A program made the position numbers and the translations under genes. The notes beneath the pieces are model-generated. The model saw only the letters and a list, made by a program, of their open reading frames with translations. It had not been told where the DNA came from and did not search any database. Below are positions 31,130-43,472 of a stretch of 64,000 nucleotides of DNA, in pieces. Position 1 is the first letter of the stretch. The number at the start of each line of letters is the position of its first letter. The stretch covers positions 181,009,411 through 181,073,410 of the forward strand of contig OY294068.1 of the NCBI GenBank assembly GCA_958510875.1, written 5' to 3'. The DNA is from Endomychus coccineus (Eukaryota > Arthropoda > Insecta > Coleoptera > Endomychidae).

Positions 31130-32730
31130 ATGTCGGAAGAGGAGATAGGCATCCGACTTTTTCTTGAAAGTTTGGAGGTTACAGACATGAGGAAAGACCT
31201 CGTTAGGCAAAGAGTTCCACAACTTCGCCGATATAAACATGAAGTCTGGTAGGGAAAAGTTCATCCGGTCTCGAGTGTGACTATAAAGGGGTGGCCAGCT
31301 TGAAGCTCGTGTAGTATGCCTTTACTGAATCTCTCGGGGTGGAATAACAGACTATAAAAAGAAGAGATGGCCGACTTTTCTAAGATGTATTCGTAAGTGT
31401 TACATCATCAATCAAACGAATAGCTCTCTCCTGAATAGAATCTAAGAGCTTCAGCGTATGTTTTGATAGTAGCATTACAAAAATGTGAACTGTATTTCAG
31501 GACAGGTCGAATATCTGCTTTGTAGATTATGAGGAGCTGCTGGAATAAAAAAGTAGCTCTGGGAACGGTATAGAAACCCAAATTTTTGTGAAGCAGTTAT
31601 CCCAATGGATATCCAATGATCAATCAATGAGAAGGTGCTGTTGGTGGAGATTCCGAGCATGGTTATGGAAGACATAGAAAAAGTTGAACGTAACATCATC
31701 ATATTAGGGATTGTGGGATCTGCCTTCTTGGAGAAGACGCAAACGTGTGTTTTGGTTGCATTAAAATCTGCTAGATTATCAGATCCCCATTTCAAAATTT
31801 CTGCCAGATCTCCATTAATTGCGTCAACCTGTCTCTCTGGCTTCATTTGATGGTAAAAGGGCTCTAGGAGAGAAATCTATATGAAGTGCAAAGTTGTGGA
31901 CGAGACAGGTGGTCACTCCCAGCAGGTCGTTTATATGGAGCAAAAACAAAGTTGGTGCCAAGACACATCCCTATGTGCCACCAGCGTGTAAATTCATTGA
32001 GTGGGAAAATACTTTGTTCACCACCACATGGACTGATCTATCTGAGGGTAAACTCGATAGTAGTTAAGGTGGCAAACCATATGACGGAAGTTTCCCTAGA
32101 TGACTTTGGTGTCAGACCCAAATGCTTTGGAGATATTCAATGATACAGGTGGATATGCCCCATGTTTTTCAATAGATTTCTGTCATACATGTGTTACATG
32201 GGCAAGCGGGTCTCCCGTTGATCTCTGCTGACGAAAGCCATATTGCCGGTCATTCACGATTTTGGAGCTCTCTAGGTATTGGATAAGGTCGATGTTTATT
32301 GCTTTCTCCATCACTTAAGAGATCACAGATCACAGTGCAATGTGTCTATAATTATCAGGAATGGTTTCATTCCTTCTTTTGAAATTGGTTGAACTCTAGC
32401 TGTCTTCCAGCTAGAAGAAAACACACCAAGTTTGTATGAAAGGGTAAGCAACCTGCAGAAAACTGATGTTAATTCAGGCACACATTCCTTGAGAACGACA
32501 GGTGGAATTCTGTCTGTTTTCTGAGGCACATTGCGTTGTGTCATCGGATTCAAAACATACGCTTCTCCGAGGAAACTCGAAGAAAAACTTGCGAAGACCG
32601 TCCCAGTTGGCTGAGTTGTAATGCCGAACTGTGCATGGAGGTGTGGATCTGCCTTCCCAGAGGAAATAGAAGCCAACTTTGGCTGCATTGAACTCTACTA
32701 GATTAACAGATCCCCATTTCAAAGTCATTA
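31130..32730 (-). pseudogene. Jockey-type non-LTR reverse transcriptase, rearranged
   Basis: On minus from 32620: RIPPVVLKECVPELTSVFCR, LLTLSYKLGVFSSSWKTARV then QPI (RT entry), VNDRQYGFRQQRSTGDPLAH, a decayed catalytic region, NGDLAEILKWGSDNLADFNA, ASQKFGFLYRSQSYFFIPAA, and finally NFSLPDFMFISAKLWNSLPN with EVFPHVCNLQTFK. It is the same family as 11930-12640. A second ILKWGS-like block (LKWGSVNLVEFNAAK) sits ahead of the RT at 32680-32728, out of normal order, so the copy is rearranged. The YxDD box is not readable. Confidence 0.75.
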
Positions 32731-33243
32731 ATTGTGGCGATCTGTATCTTTATCGATCCTCTGGCTTCATTGGATGATACTCTTTGAGAATGTTCGGGTT
32801 TGTTCCAGCATATGTTGAACAGATTTCATAGCTGGTACTACGACAGTAATATATATTGGTGAGTCATTGGTTATTCATTGCTCCATGATTTATCTTCACC
32901 GCTGTAACTGTTTAATCTTTGGCTTCCACTGCCTCCATTTATTATTCATTCATTTCCAGTTGCCATATTTTTTGAATTCATGTTGTAGCTTAGGAATTTA
33001 TACTTTTTCAAATAACAATCCAAGGAATTAATTTTTTATGCGGAAAGTAAAGTTGTTTATAAATAATCCTTTTTTATAGTTCAACGATTTCCAAAAGATG
33101 ATAGACGTGGATAGAAGCTAGATTCTCTGACCTACGAAATGCATCTATGTCATTTTGCAGTGGACTGTTATTCACGACCACCAGGAATATCTACGCGATA
33201 TGTATTGGCCAATATACCTACATAGATTTAACAAGATTCTCGT
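32731..33243. other. No recognised gene
   Basis: Nothing supported between the non-LTR copy and the next PLE. Confidence 0.4.
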
Positions 33244-34110
33244 TAGTCCACGTTACAACCTAATTCAACAAAAGTGTCGTCGACATATATAAAACAAACA
33301 TTTCGACTTGAGAACAGATGAGTCAATAGCAACTTCCACGAGAGTTTCCATGAAGATATTAGCTATGATTGGAGAAAGTGGCAGCTCCCGAGGACTGCTC
33401 GTAAAACTTGTCATCGTACAGAAAATATGTTCAAGATAGACAAAAATCAATTAACGGTAGTAAGTCCATAGAAATTATGGAAAGGGTATCTGAAATGGGA
33501 ACATTGGTAAAGAGTGATTCGACTTTGAAGCTGACGAATAAATCGCCTGGGTCAACTTTTAGAGTTTGAAGTTTTTCAACGAAATGGAAGGAATCTACCT
33601 ACAAGAGGTTTGAGAATAGATGACAGCTTATAAGTAGGGAATCCGATAGTGATGACAATATTGGTCTCAGGGGAACTGAGGTTTTATGAATTTTAGGCAA
33701 ATCGTATAATCGGGGGCTTCCTGAACAATCAGGGATAAGGATTTTCTTATCTGGATCAGGAAAGGATGGATGACGAATGATTTGTGAAACTGAATGTTCT
33801 ATAGAGGTGGTGGAATCTTTTGGTAGGAGTTTATAGAAATTAGTTTGCAGATGTTGCAGAATTTTGTTATCATAATCTGAACGATTCATGACAACAGTGG
33901 AGTTTCCTTTATCAGCTTTTAAAATAACCAAATCAGTATTTGATTTGAGGGAATTAAGAGCTTGGATTAAAGGTTCAGGCAATTTGGCTTAGGAATGTTA
34001 AAATGACGAAGAATTTTCTCAGTTTCGCAACGAATTTCATCTGCTGTGAGATGGGGAACTTTATGTAGGGATGCTTCTACAGCAGAAATAGTGGATGCAG
34101 TCCCAACCAT
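33244..34110 (-). pseudogene. Penelope family-3 reverse transcriptase
   Basis: On minus from about 34085: SLHKVPHLTADEIRCETEKI, LPEPLIQALNSLKSNTDLVI, LKADKGNSTVVMNRSDYDNK, ILIPDCSGSPRLYDLPKIHK, PLRPILSS, a frameshifted middle, PLSPIIANIFMETLVEVAID and SSVLKSKCLF, then IYVDDTFVELG in another frame (33268-33291 on plus). KADKGN, PR-x-YDLPKIHK and YVDD are PLE RT signatures. The nuclease is missing; the copy stops just after YVDD. The sequence is closely related to the 47-kb fragments. Confidence 0.85.
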
Positions 34111-35236
34111 GACTCCATAACACCCAATAAATGATTGAAGCAAATAAATACGAATTTTATTAGATTTTCGAATAACCTAACTACGCTCCTGAGCTGAACC
34201 AAGCGAATTACCTCAGATGTTCGCACACTCCTCGCTATTTGGGAGAATAGGAAAGGTGTAGCCAATGTACTAAAAGGTCTATTGGCTGGTTGTCTCCACG
34301 GAATGAGAGCTCATTAAACCACTGTATAGAGGGTAAAATACGAATTCGTTGCAATATTCCTTTAATCTTTATTCGAGCAGCATATTTATACAGCCACAAA
34401 TAAATGAGTAGGTACACTGATCCAGAATTCCTTGGAATACAAATTAGATTTGTATATTTCATTCCGATTCTCTTCTTCTTCATCCAATTTATACCTCACT
34501 TTATATGAAACAAGGTGAGTTGAAATACCCAAAATGTAGATATATTTCATCTATATTGTAAAAGTAAACACTACTAGGTTAATATTACTTTAATCATCCG
34601 TCTTCATCTTCAGACGGTAATCAATATATTAATCAAAGGTACATAACATCGGCTATAAATACTTAACCGTAAACAAAGGATTACAGTGGTCTTTTACAAA
34701 CTTAGTAGATTATTACTATCGGATTACATGGTGGGTTTTGCCTTATAATACCCTATCAAGAGCCTGAACTACATCGTGGAAAATTGTGAAGCAGACTTCT
34801 AGCGATTTTTTACACTAGTTGTCATCCTATTTTCCTGGTATATTATGGAATGTTTCTTCTTGGATACAAATTCATGAGAGGTAATTAAATTTTTCTCTTC
34901 TATAGTAGTATATGGTATAGTACATTGTGTATCTAGTAGTAGAAGCAATATATTCCCGGACGACAATGTGAATTGTCAACAAGCATTGAAGTCTGGGAAT
35001 ATGCTTTTACTACGAGGTACACATACTATTTTTTCTGGAATCGCAATCAACATTATCACGAAATAAGGAATTTTTATAAATGCATAACAATTTTTGATTA
35101 CCTTCTTATTGCCTATGAAATCGCTTCCTTGACAATCACTGTTTGTTTATTGTTGTGAGAAAAGTTAGAGATACACTACTTATTTCGGTTTAATACCTAC
35201 TTATCGCTAAAAAATATTAAGAATTATATATTATAT
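34111..35236. other. No firm gene; possible PLE N-terminal remnants
   Basis: The minus-strand frames at 34077-34483 lie where the N-terminal part of the PLE protein would be and include YAARIKIKGILQRIRILPSI. I cannot confirm homology. From 34500 on nothing is recognisable. Confidence 0.3.
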
Positions 35237-35616
35237 ATGGACAGTGATGATGATGTCCACGTGTGCGGGACACCACCAGGGTTAGTAAATGCTGCTGAAA
35301 ATGTTATCTTTAATTTATTGCCAAATAAATTCAAGGTAAAATATGAATAATCTTCCAAACGTTTTATGGATTATTGCCAAGAAAAAAAAACGACCTCCCG
35401 ATCTGAAAATTTCATGATTATATACTTTTCTGATTTATCCACGATGGTCAAATTACTCCACGCTGAGAGCTACACTTAGTACAAAAGAAGATATTACAAA
35501 ATATTCGAAATTACGTGCTTTCCTGAAACATCAAAGTGACAACTATAAACCAAACAAGTCAAAAGTTTTGCCAGATGTACAAATTGGAAAGTTTATCACT
35601 CAAATACCAGATTATA
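35237..35616 (+). pseudogene. Crypton tyrosine-recombinase gene, N-terminal part
   Basis: The start ATG opens MDSDDDVHVCGTPPGLVNAA then ENVIFNLLPNKFKVKYE. After small frameshifts follow RFMDYCQEK, ENFMIIYFSDLS, YSTLRATLSTKEDITKYSKL and RAFLKHQSDNYKPNKSKVLP. This is the SAM-like DNA-binding N-terminal domain of animal Crypton recombinases. The gene is cut at codon IPDY by the Tc1 element. The catalytic part resumes at 37148. Confidence 0.8.
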
Positions 35617-37145
35617 CACACATCAAAAGAATCTAAGGGTCAAGCATATTTTGGGATTGTTTGGTAATTCTCGGAGATCCACGTGGCATTATCGCGTTGC
35701 AGATCTTTGTTTGTTATTTACACAATACTTTTTCATCATTTTGAACATCATGGCATGTGTTCGTCTTTTTTCCAACGACTATTCATTTTCTTCATGTCGT
35801 TCCTTGTTTCATTCATCACATAAAATCAGATGTTATCCTACCAGCGAATGGTAATTATTGAAAATTTTGAGTAGTGTTGTTTGTCTAAATTATGGAACGT
35901 AATCACCTTCAGAGAGACGTGCACTTAAGGGCCATTGGAATGCTTCAAGCTGGAATGTCGCAGAGGGTTGTTGCCAATGAATTAGGGACTAACCAGTCCA
36001 TTATAAGTCGTTTATGGATTCGTTATAATCAAACTAGTGATGTTAGAGAGCAACATACTGGCCGTACCAGAATAACAACGGCGGCACAGGACAGATTTCT
36101 GAGAATTCAAGCTCTGAGAAATCCAACCCACATGGCAGGTCAAATAAGTTTGGAACTCAGAAACCCTCACCATATACAGATAAGTGACCAAACTGTGAGA
36201 AATAGACTACACTAGTCCAATTTACGTGCCAGGCGTCCATGGAGAGCTCCACCATTATCCAGAGGAAATCGCGAGGCCCGAATAGTCTGGACTAGAAATC
36301 ACATCGGATGAGGCGTGCAAGAATGGACTCCTGTGTTGTTTAGTGATGAATCGAGATTCGGTTTACGTCCAGATACTAGACGTACTCGTGGAGACAACCT
36401 GGAAATGTTTGAAGACTTGGGACTGCACAGTAAGTTCACAGCTACCAAGGCGGAACATTGATGGTTTGGGGTGGTATCAGCATTGGCGGAAGAAGCGACC
36501 TCATATTGCTGGAGAGGTTTGTAGATGCTCTTAGATATAGGGACCTGATATTAGAACCATTTGTCATTCCGTATGCAGCTGCAGTAGGTGAACACTTCAT
36601 CTTCATGCATGACAATGCGCGCCCTCATACCGCCGCGATCATAAGAGATTACTTGGATGAGAGTGGTATAAGTGTTTTGGATTGGCCTGCTCAATCGCCA
36701 GACCTGTATCCGATTGAGCATGTGTGGGATTTGCTTGGCAGAAGAATTTTAAGGGGTAGCATTCTCTTCCAGGCACGAAATCAATTGTTCCATACTCTGG
36801 TTGAAGAATGGAATGCGATTGATCAGGAAAGCATCGATAACCTTATTCTCAGCTTACCAAATCGATGTAGGGCGGTTTTGAACAATCGCAGTGGACACAC
36901 TCTGTATTAGACATTGACCAGTGACAATTTTTTTGCTCAGAATCCTGAGTGCATTGAATTCGAATTTTTCACTCTTTTCAGTTAGATTAAAGCTTTCAAT
37001 TGATTTGCAAACTTTGTATGAAATTATAAATAAATTATGTGGCAAAAGATGTTCTACGTGGGTAACAAAAATTGTATTGAATTTCCCATTACCAAGTGAC
37101 GAAACCCTAAAAATATCGCTGACCCCTACATTTTTTTGATGTGTG
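35617..37145 (+). mobile_element. Tc1-like transposon inserted into the Crypton
   Basis: The left end CACACATCAAAAGAATCTAA and the right end (rc CACACATCAAAAAAATGTAG) form terminal inverted repeats. The match continues inward for about 35 bp (GGGTCA-RCRATATTTT). TA at 35615-35616 and at 37146-37147 is the target duplication. The element is about 1.5 kb and carries one transposase gene. Confidence 0.88.
35892..36910 (+). pseudogene. Tc1-family transposase (DD34E), recently inactivated
   Basis: It starts MERNHLQRDVHLRAIGMLQA, with two helix-turn-helix motifs (residues about 10-60 and 70-105, including GRTR). Stops at about 36213 and 36308 and a frameshift near 36400-36460 interrupt it. Catalytic motifs remain: SDESRFGL (first Asp), HDNARPHTA (second Asp) and PIEHVWDLLGRR (Glu), with exactly 34 residues between the last two. 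The C-terminus NNRSGHTLY ends at a normal stop. The length, about 340 codons, is that of the family. Few lesions suggest a younger insertion than most neighbours. Confidence 0.88.
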
Positions 37146-37147
37146 TA

Positions 37148-37472
37148 TATACTTAATGAATAAGGTACGTTTAGGATTCAAGAATTTCAAAATTAGCTAG
37201 ATATTTATGTAGTTTACTTTTTAGGTTGCCGTAATATTTGGTGTTGGCGGTGCATGTCGCCGTGATGAACTATATCAATTAAATTTGAATGACATAGAAG
37301 ATTTTGAATCTAAGCTTTTGATTAAAATACCCAATAATAAAATGAACAAACCAAGATCATTTGAGATAAACGAAACGTATATGCCATTGTATAGAAAATA
37401 TGTTACACGTCGTCCAGAAAATTTTGAAATTTGCCGCTTTTTCTTCAAACATTCAAATGGAAATGGTTGCAG
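37148..37472 (+). pseudogene. Crypton tyrosine-recombinase gene, catalytic exon
   Basis: Codons for YLMNK end at a GTACGT donor (37165). A 60-bp intron ends in TTTTTAG (37224), and the next exon reads VAVIFGVGGACRRDELYQLN then LNDIEDFESKLLIKI, KMNKPRSFEINETYMPLYRK and NFEICRFFFKHSNGNGCR before a GTAAGT donor at 37473. GACRRDEL holds the first catalytic Arg of the tyrosine recombinase box. The downstream exon with the H-x-x-R and Tyr is not found. Removal of the Tc1 and one TA joins this frame to the upstream part. Confidence 0.82.
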
Positions 37473-37587
37473 GTAAGTAGTGGGGATACATCAGTTTGGC
37501 AAAATGCTTCAAATTGTCGCAAAATTTTCAAATTTGCCACTATGCTCAAGAATACACAGGAAACTGAAATAGTTCAAGCCTCAAGTC

Positions 37588-37630
37588 TGCCCTGAAGATG
37601 CGACCTGTAATGGTTGGCGGAACGTCGGCA
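37588..37630 (+). ncRNA. Hammerhead-like motif, PLE family 3
   Basis: Stem I TGCC/GGCA, CTGAAGA core (position 7 is free in hammerheads), stem II GCGACC/GGTTGG, then GGAAC where GAAAC is expected (one A short), and GTC before stem I. The loss of one A in the GAAA box probably inactivates it. It lies about 115 bp after the last Crypton exon, as part of a short PLE end. Confidence 0.5.
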
Positions 37631-37639
37631 TCAACTCGA

Positions 37640-40520
37640 GCTATTGTGACGCAAAATCCATCCGGAAGCCAAGATTGTTCCATATGTGTAATAATATTAT
37701 CAATAAGTGTTCTTAATGTGAGTTGGTTGTTTGCGTGTATTTATTTACTGTCTAAAATGTATATAAAAAACCGGTAAGGACCGATTTTGACGGCCTAGGC
37801 CGGCAAACATTTTCCCCTACCGATTTGGGGTCTGAAGTTGTTTCGGGAAAGTAGGCATTCTTGAGCGATTTCAGAAAAAATAATATTTTCTATAATACTG
37901 GTAATAAGGCGATGGGCAAGTGAGACGAAACTTCACGAAGTGGTTTTCCAGTCTTAGGGATACTTACATCTAATAAAATTGATATAGTGTTATATTTTAT
38001 ATTTTTTATCTTCCTGAATAGCTTACAAAGTCAATAAGTGGTTCTTTTAGTAATTCATTATATTCTTGGAGTTTTTTCCACTGTTATGCCCAGTAATATC
38101 CTTCGTAATTATATATTCAACATTTTTATCTGAACATTTACACACGTTAGTTCAAAGTTCAAACGATTATATTCTTTCAAATAGTGAACACAACATAATA
38201 AACTTAACGTAATAAACATGCGGATAACGAGCTTAGTGCAGAATTGCATGTGAAATATAAATTACACACTATTTCCCTTTTTATTCAGGAAGGAAATCTT
38301 TAAATACATTGGCAGACGTCGAGCGCCGAGACTCAAGCCTCATTGACGCCTTAGAAAGCCAAATTAAAGTTTCACACATTGATTGAGCTTTCGATTCACG
38401 TCGATTCTTGGTAAATTATCCGGAAGATTTACGTGTACTTTCATCGGAGAGAAATAAAAGAGTAAAGCAAGTAGCAGTAGAATGTTGAAAGTTATGAGTC
38501 ACTGAATGTTAAATGTCACATTATGTGAAATGTCAGACATAATGTCTCAAATTATAACATGAAGGAAATGGCTAGAATAAAACGAGAAAATCTTCTGAAA
38601 CGCAAAACTGGTTAAATTGTGTAATGTTGAATAGAGACTGATTTGATTCTAGCAATAGTTTTTTCGAGGTTGCGATATGTTGAATATTATGAATTTTCAA
38701 TATTGAATTCAGGTTTTGAATCAACACTAAATATTTATTTCGTTTTACGGTAGACATTTGTATGGAGCAACACATCCGTTTTCAATAACTGTTTGGCATA
38801 GTGGGGGTATTTCGTAGATACAACTTTTAATTTTGACCTTCCAGGTTAGGGTGGTCATGGACTTGTTGCTGTAAGCCTGAGACGTCAGAAAATCAGAAAA
38901 AAGTTCATAGGTGTTAAATCACAAGATCATGAAGGCCAAACCATTTTTTTTTTAAATTAATTTAAATTTTAAATATATACTTATTTATTTGTTCTTAGCA
39001 AATAGAGTTTTAATTAAACAAAAATTTCTCATCTTTATCGTTTTTGAAATGAAATTTTAGAGGTACGTTTTCATTGTTTTTTATTTTAATTTTTTATTAA
39101 TAAATTCATAAAATTTGTATGGTTTTTAAATCTAGCAAATTCATTAATATTAATAATTAAGGATAAAATTTTAATTATTATAGGGAATTATTATTAATTT
39201 TTATTTTATTAATTAAATCAATAAAAAGTGTGAATTAATTATTTATTATTGAAAATCTAGCTAAATTTATTAGTTTGTGAGGAATTATTTTTATTTAATT
39301 ATTCTTGAAATATTTCTAGGTAATTTTAATTGTCATTTTAATTTCATGAAATATAATTTTTTTCGTTGAAAAACTTGATATGACACGATCAGGAAAAGAC
39401 TGGTATGTGGCACCGTCCTGCTAAGATCATATGTCTTCAAGAAAAATATCTTACAATTGAGAAACAAAGAACTGGGTTGTCATATGTCATATGTCATAAG
39501 GTTCGCCATTTTCCGTTGATGCATTGCCAACAAACAGTGACTCGTTGTAGATTCAGTTTTTTCACGTCAATAACTGAACTAGTACTTTGGAATTTTTCGT
39601 TTATTTTTTCACAATTGGGAACATTATTTATACCGAAAATGGCCGTACTTTACCAATCATTGCAACCAAACTTTCATCATTTTGTAATGTTCAACAATAA
39701 GGACGCGCTGTTTCATCATGCTTAAGCTTATTAACACCCATCTGTCTTCTAACACGATAGCCTCTAGGCTACTGTCTTATCCGTCCATCCATATATGTAG
39801 TTGATATGATGCATCTAGCGGCGAGCGAATTAACCGTTGACATATCGAATTCAATGTAGAACCTTTAACAGTGGTTGTCTCCTAGGTGGTTGAGAAATCA
39901 GGTATGCATGTTTCCCGATTTCGAAACTCCAAGCAGAATTTTTTTTCTATATTTTTAGTTTTCTTGGCCTTGAGCACAAGTATTATCGAAGTGCATGTAC
40001 ACTAAAGTGGGGGATAATAGGGTGTGGTCTAACGGCTCTCGTATCATATCAACCTGTTAAAATAATTATTGACCTATCGAATCATGACAGCCAAAACGGC
40101 GCGTAATTCAAATCTTGCATTCTTATTGTAACACGTTCGGTATCTTAATTATATCATAAACACTAGTAATCCACTTACCTTTACTTGGTCTTGTTCCCCA
40201 GCATATTCTAAGCTTTGAAATATATTCCATGTGTATCTTCTACGTAATTCCAATCTCGCCATGTATCTTCTGAACCATCTTTGAATTAACAAGGTTGCCT
40301 TCACAGCTGAAAACAAATCAAAATTCGAGAAAACATTTACACGTTATTTCACATTAAATTTCACACAACAACAATTATAATCTGAAATTACGCAGGTGTA
40401 TGGTCTGTTTACAATAAATTTATTGGCGTAAATTAAGTTAAGGGGAATATCTTCAATTGAAGATTTCCACACACAGCGATACTGCGAAGTAGTAGACGTA
40501 GTAGTCTCAGAACCGGTACT
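37640..40520. other. No recognised gene; very AT-rich block at 38930-39370
   Basis: No coding domain. 38930-39370 is extremely AT-rich, with long T and A runs and repeated TTAATTAATT-type words. It has no rRNA or protein landmark. GGCCTAGGCC at about 37791 is a short palindrome. Frames such as 39405-39725 (+) show no domain. Confidence 0.4.
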
Positions 40521-40524
40521 AACA

Positions 40525-40568
40525 TGCTCTGAATATCCTACCTATAATGGTTGTCGAAACGTCGACGA
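40525..40568 (+). ncRNA. Decayed hammerhead-like motif, PLE family 3
   Basis: CTGAATATCCTACC, a loop, GGTTGTCGAAACGTCGACG. The 3' half (GAAACGTC) is intact, and the 5' core box is CTGAATA instead of CTGAAGA. An isolated PLE end with no coding sequence beside it. Confidence 0.4.
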
Positions 40569-41690
40569 TAAGTCGATGCTGAATCTATCAAGAAATAAGG
40601 ATTATTGAGGAACCCAAATGAGGTGACAGAGACAACTATCACAGCTGGCCTGAGAAACTTGATGAGAAATCTAATCTAGATTGTTAAAAAATCGACACGT
40701 GTCTTGAAACATTTGGTTTCCTAAATAATCTTAATTTCCGACTGTATTTATTTATAATGAATTACCCTTCAGCAAAATTTTCAAATTATTGGGTAGGAAA
40801 GGAGCTGAAAAAAAGATTTAGATACCATGTAAAGATGTAGGATACATAATAGTTACAACGTATTTATGACGAAAATAATATGAAAGTACCTACTTTTAAT
40901 ATTGTCAATGAAATGAGCTCATTTAGATAGGAATAATAAGTTTGCAAATTACATAATTTATTTCATAACATACAGCAAAGAAGCATCTATCTAAAAGAAT
41001 ATTGCCTAATTGTTGATATATTACAGTTACATATATTAAAAGTGGTAATATTATTCACATCTGAAACTTTGTAGAGAATGGCGAGAAATTTAACAGATTA
41101 CTATTCGTTATTTTTAAGTGAACAGCTCAACTAGATCGGCTTTTCTGTAGAGGAAAATTGGAGCCAATAGATAAGGACAATCGAGAAATATTTTCTTCTA
41201 CTCAAAGGATGACAAATATATATCTTGTGGAACACCTACCATAGGATATTCATCATGGAGTCTAAATGATAAGTCTTAACCTTCTTTGAATTTTTTCGAT
41301 GTTTATGTGCATCTCAATACTCAAGTTTATTGTGCACCAATACTGTGGAGATGCTAGTTAAAGTGTCAATACTATAAAAGTCCTTACTGTTCCTTCCTAA
41401 TGACAGATCCTAGCTTTTTATAGGCAGCGGATTTCATGTTATTTATATGGGTAATTAAAAGTAAGTTTATGGTAGAAGGTTACTCATAAATAGTCTTTGA
41501 TGGTATAAGGGCGATTGAAATCAATATTGTGAATTCTGTAGCTACAGGCCAGAGAAACTTGTTTGTGAATACTAAATACCTATTACATTGAGCTGCATTT
41601 AAATCTATTCATTCTTTAGGCACCATGATTCAATTTTATGTAAGTCATCTTGAAGTATGAAGCAATCGTTATTAGTTATTAATAATGAAA
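40569..41690. other. No recognised gene
   Basis: Unique-looking sequence. Nothing supported. Confidence 0.4.
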
Positions 41691-41699
41691 CGTTTTTCA

Positions 41700-42260
41700 A
41701 ACAACTAGCAATAATAACAAACATTTCCTCCGGGTTAGAATCTGTGTTCGTGCGTTCCATTTAGCCTACTAAATTAATTGGCCAGCTCCAAGAAATTGCC
41801 TCGATGAAAAACCTTGGCATGTGCTTTTTCAACAACTAGCAACAATAATAAACATACTTCACCCGGTTAGAATCTGTGTTCGTGCATACCATTTAGCCTA
41901 CTACATTAACTGGCCAGCTCCAAGAAATTGCCGCGATGAAAAACCTTGGCATGTACTTCTTCAACAACTAGCAACAATAATAAACATTTTCCACCCGGGT
42001 AGAATCTCATAATTCGTGAAGATTTTGAAGGGGTAGTGGATGTTTTTCTGTCCAATTTTTCAGTGGCGTAGTGCTATGCAATAGCTTTACCGCGGCAGTC
42101 CCCAAGTGTCACACGTTTCATTTTTTTCATCTGGTTAGAATCTGTGTTCGTGCATACTATTTAGCCCACTACATTAACTGACCAGCTCCAAGAATTTGCC
42201 TCGATAAAAACCTTGGCATGTGCTTTTTCAACAACTAGCAACAGTAATAAACATTTTAAG
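41700..42260. repeat. 132-bp tandem repeat, interrupted
   Basis: Units marked by GTTAGAATCTGTGTTCGTGC and CCAAGAAATTGCC recur at about 41734, 41866 and 41998, a 132-bp period. A fourth copy starts at 42134 after an inserted 126-bp segment. The frame at 41821-42012 simply reads through one unit. Confidence 0.75.
42007..42225 (+). repeat. Direct repeat, copy 1 (partner at 43473-43690)
   Basis: TTCGTGAAGATTTTGAAGGG, GTGGCGTAGTGCTATGCAAT and CGCGGCAGTCCCCAAGTGTC, then part of the 132-bp unit. It recurs with few changes 1.47 kb downstream. The two copies bracket 42.2-43.5 kb, which may be the body of an unclassified element. Confidence 0.7.
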
Positions 42261-43138
42261 CTATTGCATATAGCTTTTATCGCGGGCTTTGAGCGCGGCG
42301 ACCGAATCAAGAAAAAAAAACAAAACGCAAATACCGTAACGGAAATAGCTTAAAACAAAAAACAAATACCGTAACGGAAATAGCTTAACGAAATATCCTG
42401 ACACCCACCATTCCGCCTACCATGTAGCTCGGCCGAGCTTAAAATTGTCGAAATGTTTCGAAATGTTAACTTTGAACCTTTTAAAAGGTCGTGATAGCCC
42501 CAAACTGGGTCGAAAACTGTTTTGAATTGGTTAATTTTTGATAAATCGAATACGTTCACGTGAGAAACGCGTAGCTCGCGAGTTAGAAAATTGCAAATTT
42601 ACGGTACATAGAACGTCTTAACGAAGACTTTTCGCTCCATGTCGTTAGTTTATGAACGGGGCCAACTAAATAGCATAGTCTCGGGTCCCAAAATGTCGAT
42701 TAAATAGGAAAATGTAATTAAAACAGATTTAGGTATTCTCAGCTGTCACCTACTAGCAACTGACGTGCCACGGACGAAAGGGAATTTTCTAGCTACTTAA
42801 ATATACCGAAAGCGGGTAAAAGCTAGCGGCCCATAGCCCAAAATACTTTATTACAACTGGCGCCGGCCGGACGGGGTTCGAAACGACCCCAAATTAACAA
42901 AATAGAGGTAAAATGTATAAACTCTAACTTACGTGCAGCGAGCTCCTGGAGGCATATGTCAAAATGTTTGCGTTCGTAGCTGATTACATAAGACGTCTGG
43001 CGTTCATGCAATTGTGTTTTTATACAATTCGAACCTTCTAATTTCGATAGGCCACGTGAAAATCCCGGAGCCGGAAGCGTTATCGAGATCTGAACGTTAA
43101 AACTTTCGTATAAAATTGTGTTTGCAAGTAACTGTCAC
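42261..43138. other. Unclassified interior between direct repeats
   Basis: GC-richer than its surroundings, with a short duplication of AAATACCGTAACGGAAATAG at about 42330 and 42364. No readable domain. The minus-strand frames at 42350-43011 are unconvincing. Confidence 0.35.
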
Positions 43139-43182
43139 CATAGATAACCATCTACTACATACCGGTAGTAGAGTTATCTATG
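43139..43182. other. Strong hairpin
   Basis: CATAGATAAC pairs with GTTATCTATG, and inside it TCTACTAC pairs with GTAGTAGA, leaving a 6-8-nt loop and one 2-nt bulge. It could be a transposon-end hairpin or a small MITE core. There is no CTRR just after it, so it is not a typical Helitron end. Confidence 0.6.
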
Positions 43183-43472
43183 CTTGTCACAGAATACTCT
43201 CCATAGAGATCAAGATGATACTCTTACGTGACGCCTTTTATGTTTCCCCTACGTGGCGTCTTTTGGTACTACACTATATGTTCAACAGTGGATAGAAAAT
43301 TTGATTTTGAGGAAAAAAGTTCCTATACTTAGTTTTTGAGATACAGGGTGTTGAAATTGAAACAAAAATTTCGTTTTTTGCAAATATCTCCGAAACTGTT
43401 TATCGTACAGAAAACATCTTTTGCGAACATTTTCTACTCATAGCAAGCTATGTTCTATGCGATCAAAAAAAT

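Noticed and set aside
38930..39370. Extremely AT-rich block resembling insect mitochondrial rRNA
   Set aside because: Composition is similar, but none of the conserved rRNA words or mitochondrial protein frames can be found.
41700..42260. Regularly spaced repeats that could suggest a CRISPR array
   Set aside because: The whole 132-bp unit is repeated, not a short repeat with unique spacers, and the setting is eukaryotic.
43139..43182. Helitron 3' hairpin
   Set aside because: No CTRR follows the hairpin, and no 5' TC end or Rep/helicase sequence is seen.
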